6,431 bases of DNA from Clostridiales bacterium. Lineage in GTDB: Bacteria; Bacillota; Clostridia; Oscillospirales; Oscillospiraceae. Each line of letters starts with the position of its first letter. Positions within the stretch are counted from its first letter, which is position 1. This document shows positions 6,111 through 6,431 of this stretch, one piece after another. Under the pieces are notes generated by a model that had not been told where the DNA came from, made no database searches, and was given only the letters and a program-made list of their open reading frames with translations. Location of the stretch: contig JAAYFX010000214.1 of assembly GCA_012728025.1 (NCBI GenBank), positions 1 through 6,431 on the forward strand, read 5' to 3'. Position numbers and translations under genes: made by a program.

Positions 6111-6271
6111 GGCGTGTTGACACTACCGTTCAACACCCATCTTTTGACGAATTTCCCGCCATGCTGCGTTAAAGATTCTTGCAGTGGACGAACCGCAACT
6201 GCAAATTTTTGCCTTGCTTTGCGAAAAATTCCCTTCAAAATCTGAGCATTTCAGGTAGTGTCAACACACCC
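6110..6271. mobile_element. Putative MITE (162 bp, 18-bp terminal inverted repeats)
   Basis: The left end 6110-6127 (GGGCGTGTTGACACTACC) is the inverted repeat of the right end 6254-6271, with 17 of 18 bases matching. TA dinucleotides flank it at 6108-6109 and, one extra C later, at 6273-6274, suggesting a TA target duplication. The interior has no coding frame but carries more inverted repeats: TTGCAGT/ACTGCAA (about 6180-6205) and AATTTTTGC/GCGAAAAATT (about 6204-6230). The outer halves are also loosely complementary, so the whole unit could fold on itself. This is the architecture of a non-autonomous element mobilised by a TA-targeting transposase such as IS630 or the IS427 branch of IS5. 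The parent family is not identifiable here. Confidence 0.72.
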
Positions 6272-6315
6272 CTAGTAATAAGGGTAACTTATGCCTCCAA
6301 AGATATGTTGCGGGG

Positions 6316-6347
6316 AAGCCGTCGGGTTTTTTACTCGGTGGCTTTTT
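6316..6347 (+). terminator. Rho-independent terminator downstream of argG
   Basis: AAGCCGTCGGG (6316-6326) pairs with CTCGGTGGCTT (6334-6344) over 11 positions, including three G-U wobbles, across a 7-nt T-rich loop. T-rich sequence follows (6345-6360). It is the first good terminator after argG and is probably the gene's original one, moved about 160 bp away by the inserted element. Confidence 0.87.
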
Positions 6348-6431
6348 CGTTTTCTTTTGTTTCGAGAGTTTTAAAATTAACAGAAGCTTTTTATTCACAT
6401 ATTACGAGATATTGTATATTCTGCCCTTATG
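6348..6431. other. AT-rich intergenic tail with no supported gene
   Basis: After the argG terminator the sequence is AT-rich to the window end, with no coding frame. A TATATT at 6415-6420 could be a plus-strand -10 for a gene beyond the window, but the matching -35 (TATTCA at 6392) is poor, so no promoter is called. Confidence 0.4.

Noticed and set aside
6110..6271. An encoded transposase or small protein within the inverted-repeat element
   Set aside because: No frame of meaningful length with a ribosome binding site is present, so the element appears non-autonomous.

Overview
The window looks like chromosomal DNA from a Firmicute, most likely an anaerobic clostridial lineage. Four things point there: strong GGAGG-type ribosome binding sites, consensus sigma-A promoters with TATAAT, a T-box leader, and protein sequences of clostridial flavour. 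The genus cannot be fixed from the sequence. No phage, plasmid or defence genes are visible. The genes are housekeeping or regulatory, and the main interest lies between them.

Layout. (1) Positions 1-2366, plus strand: the 3' part of an OmpR/PhoB-type response regulator, then a 626-residue membrane histidine kinase whose ATG overlaps the regulator's stop (ATGA). (2) Positions 2381-2431: a hairpin terminator shared with the convergent next gene. (3) Positions 2458-3675, minus strand: an AlaA-type glutamate-pyruvate aminotransferase. Its 340-nt 5' region (about 3676-4018) holds a complete T-box riboswitch. The best specifier triplet is GCC (Ala), and the acceptor-binding bulge UGGU would match a tRNA ending in ACCA. 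A perfect-consensus promoter lies just upstream. (4) Positions 4196-4672, minus strand: a YbaK/EbsC-family protein, a putative trans-editing aminoacyl-tRNA deacylase, with its own promoter and a weak terminator that abuts the alaA promoter. (5) Positions 4673-4895: a divergent, AT-rich intergenic region with promoters for both neighbours. (6) Positions 4896-6110, plus strand: argG, argininosuccinate synthase. (7) Positions 6110-6271: a 162-bp element with 18-bp terminal inverted repeats, probably a MITE, whose left end supplies the last base of the argG stop codon. A strong rho-independent terminator follows at 6316-6347, then AT-rich DNA with no supported gene to the end.

How the parts work together. 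The central theme is amino-acid supply and tRNA charging. When tRNA-Ala is uncharged, the T-box should antiterminate and raise AlaA, which makes alanine from pyruvate and glutamate. The upstream YbaK-type protein belongs to a family that clears mischarged aminoacyl-tRNAs. ArgG commits citrulline and aspartate to arginine. The two-component system has no visible link to these genes and its signal is unknown.
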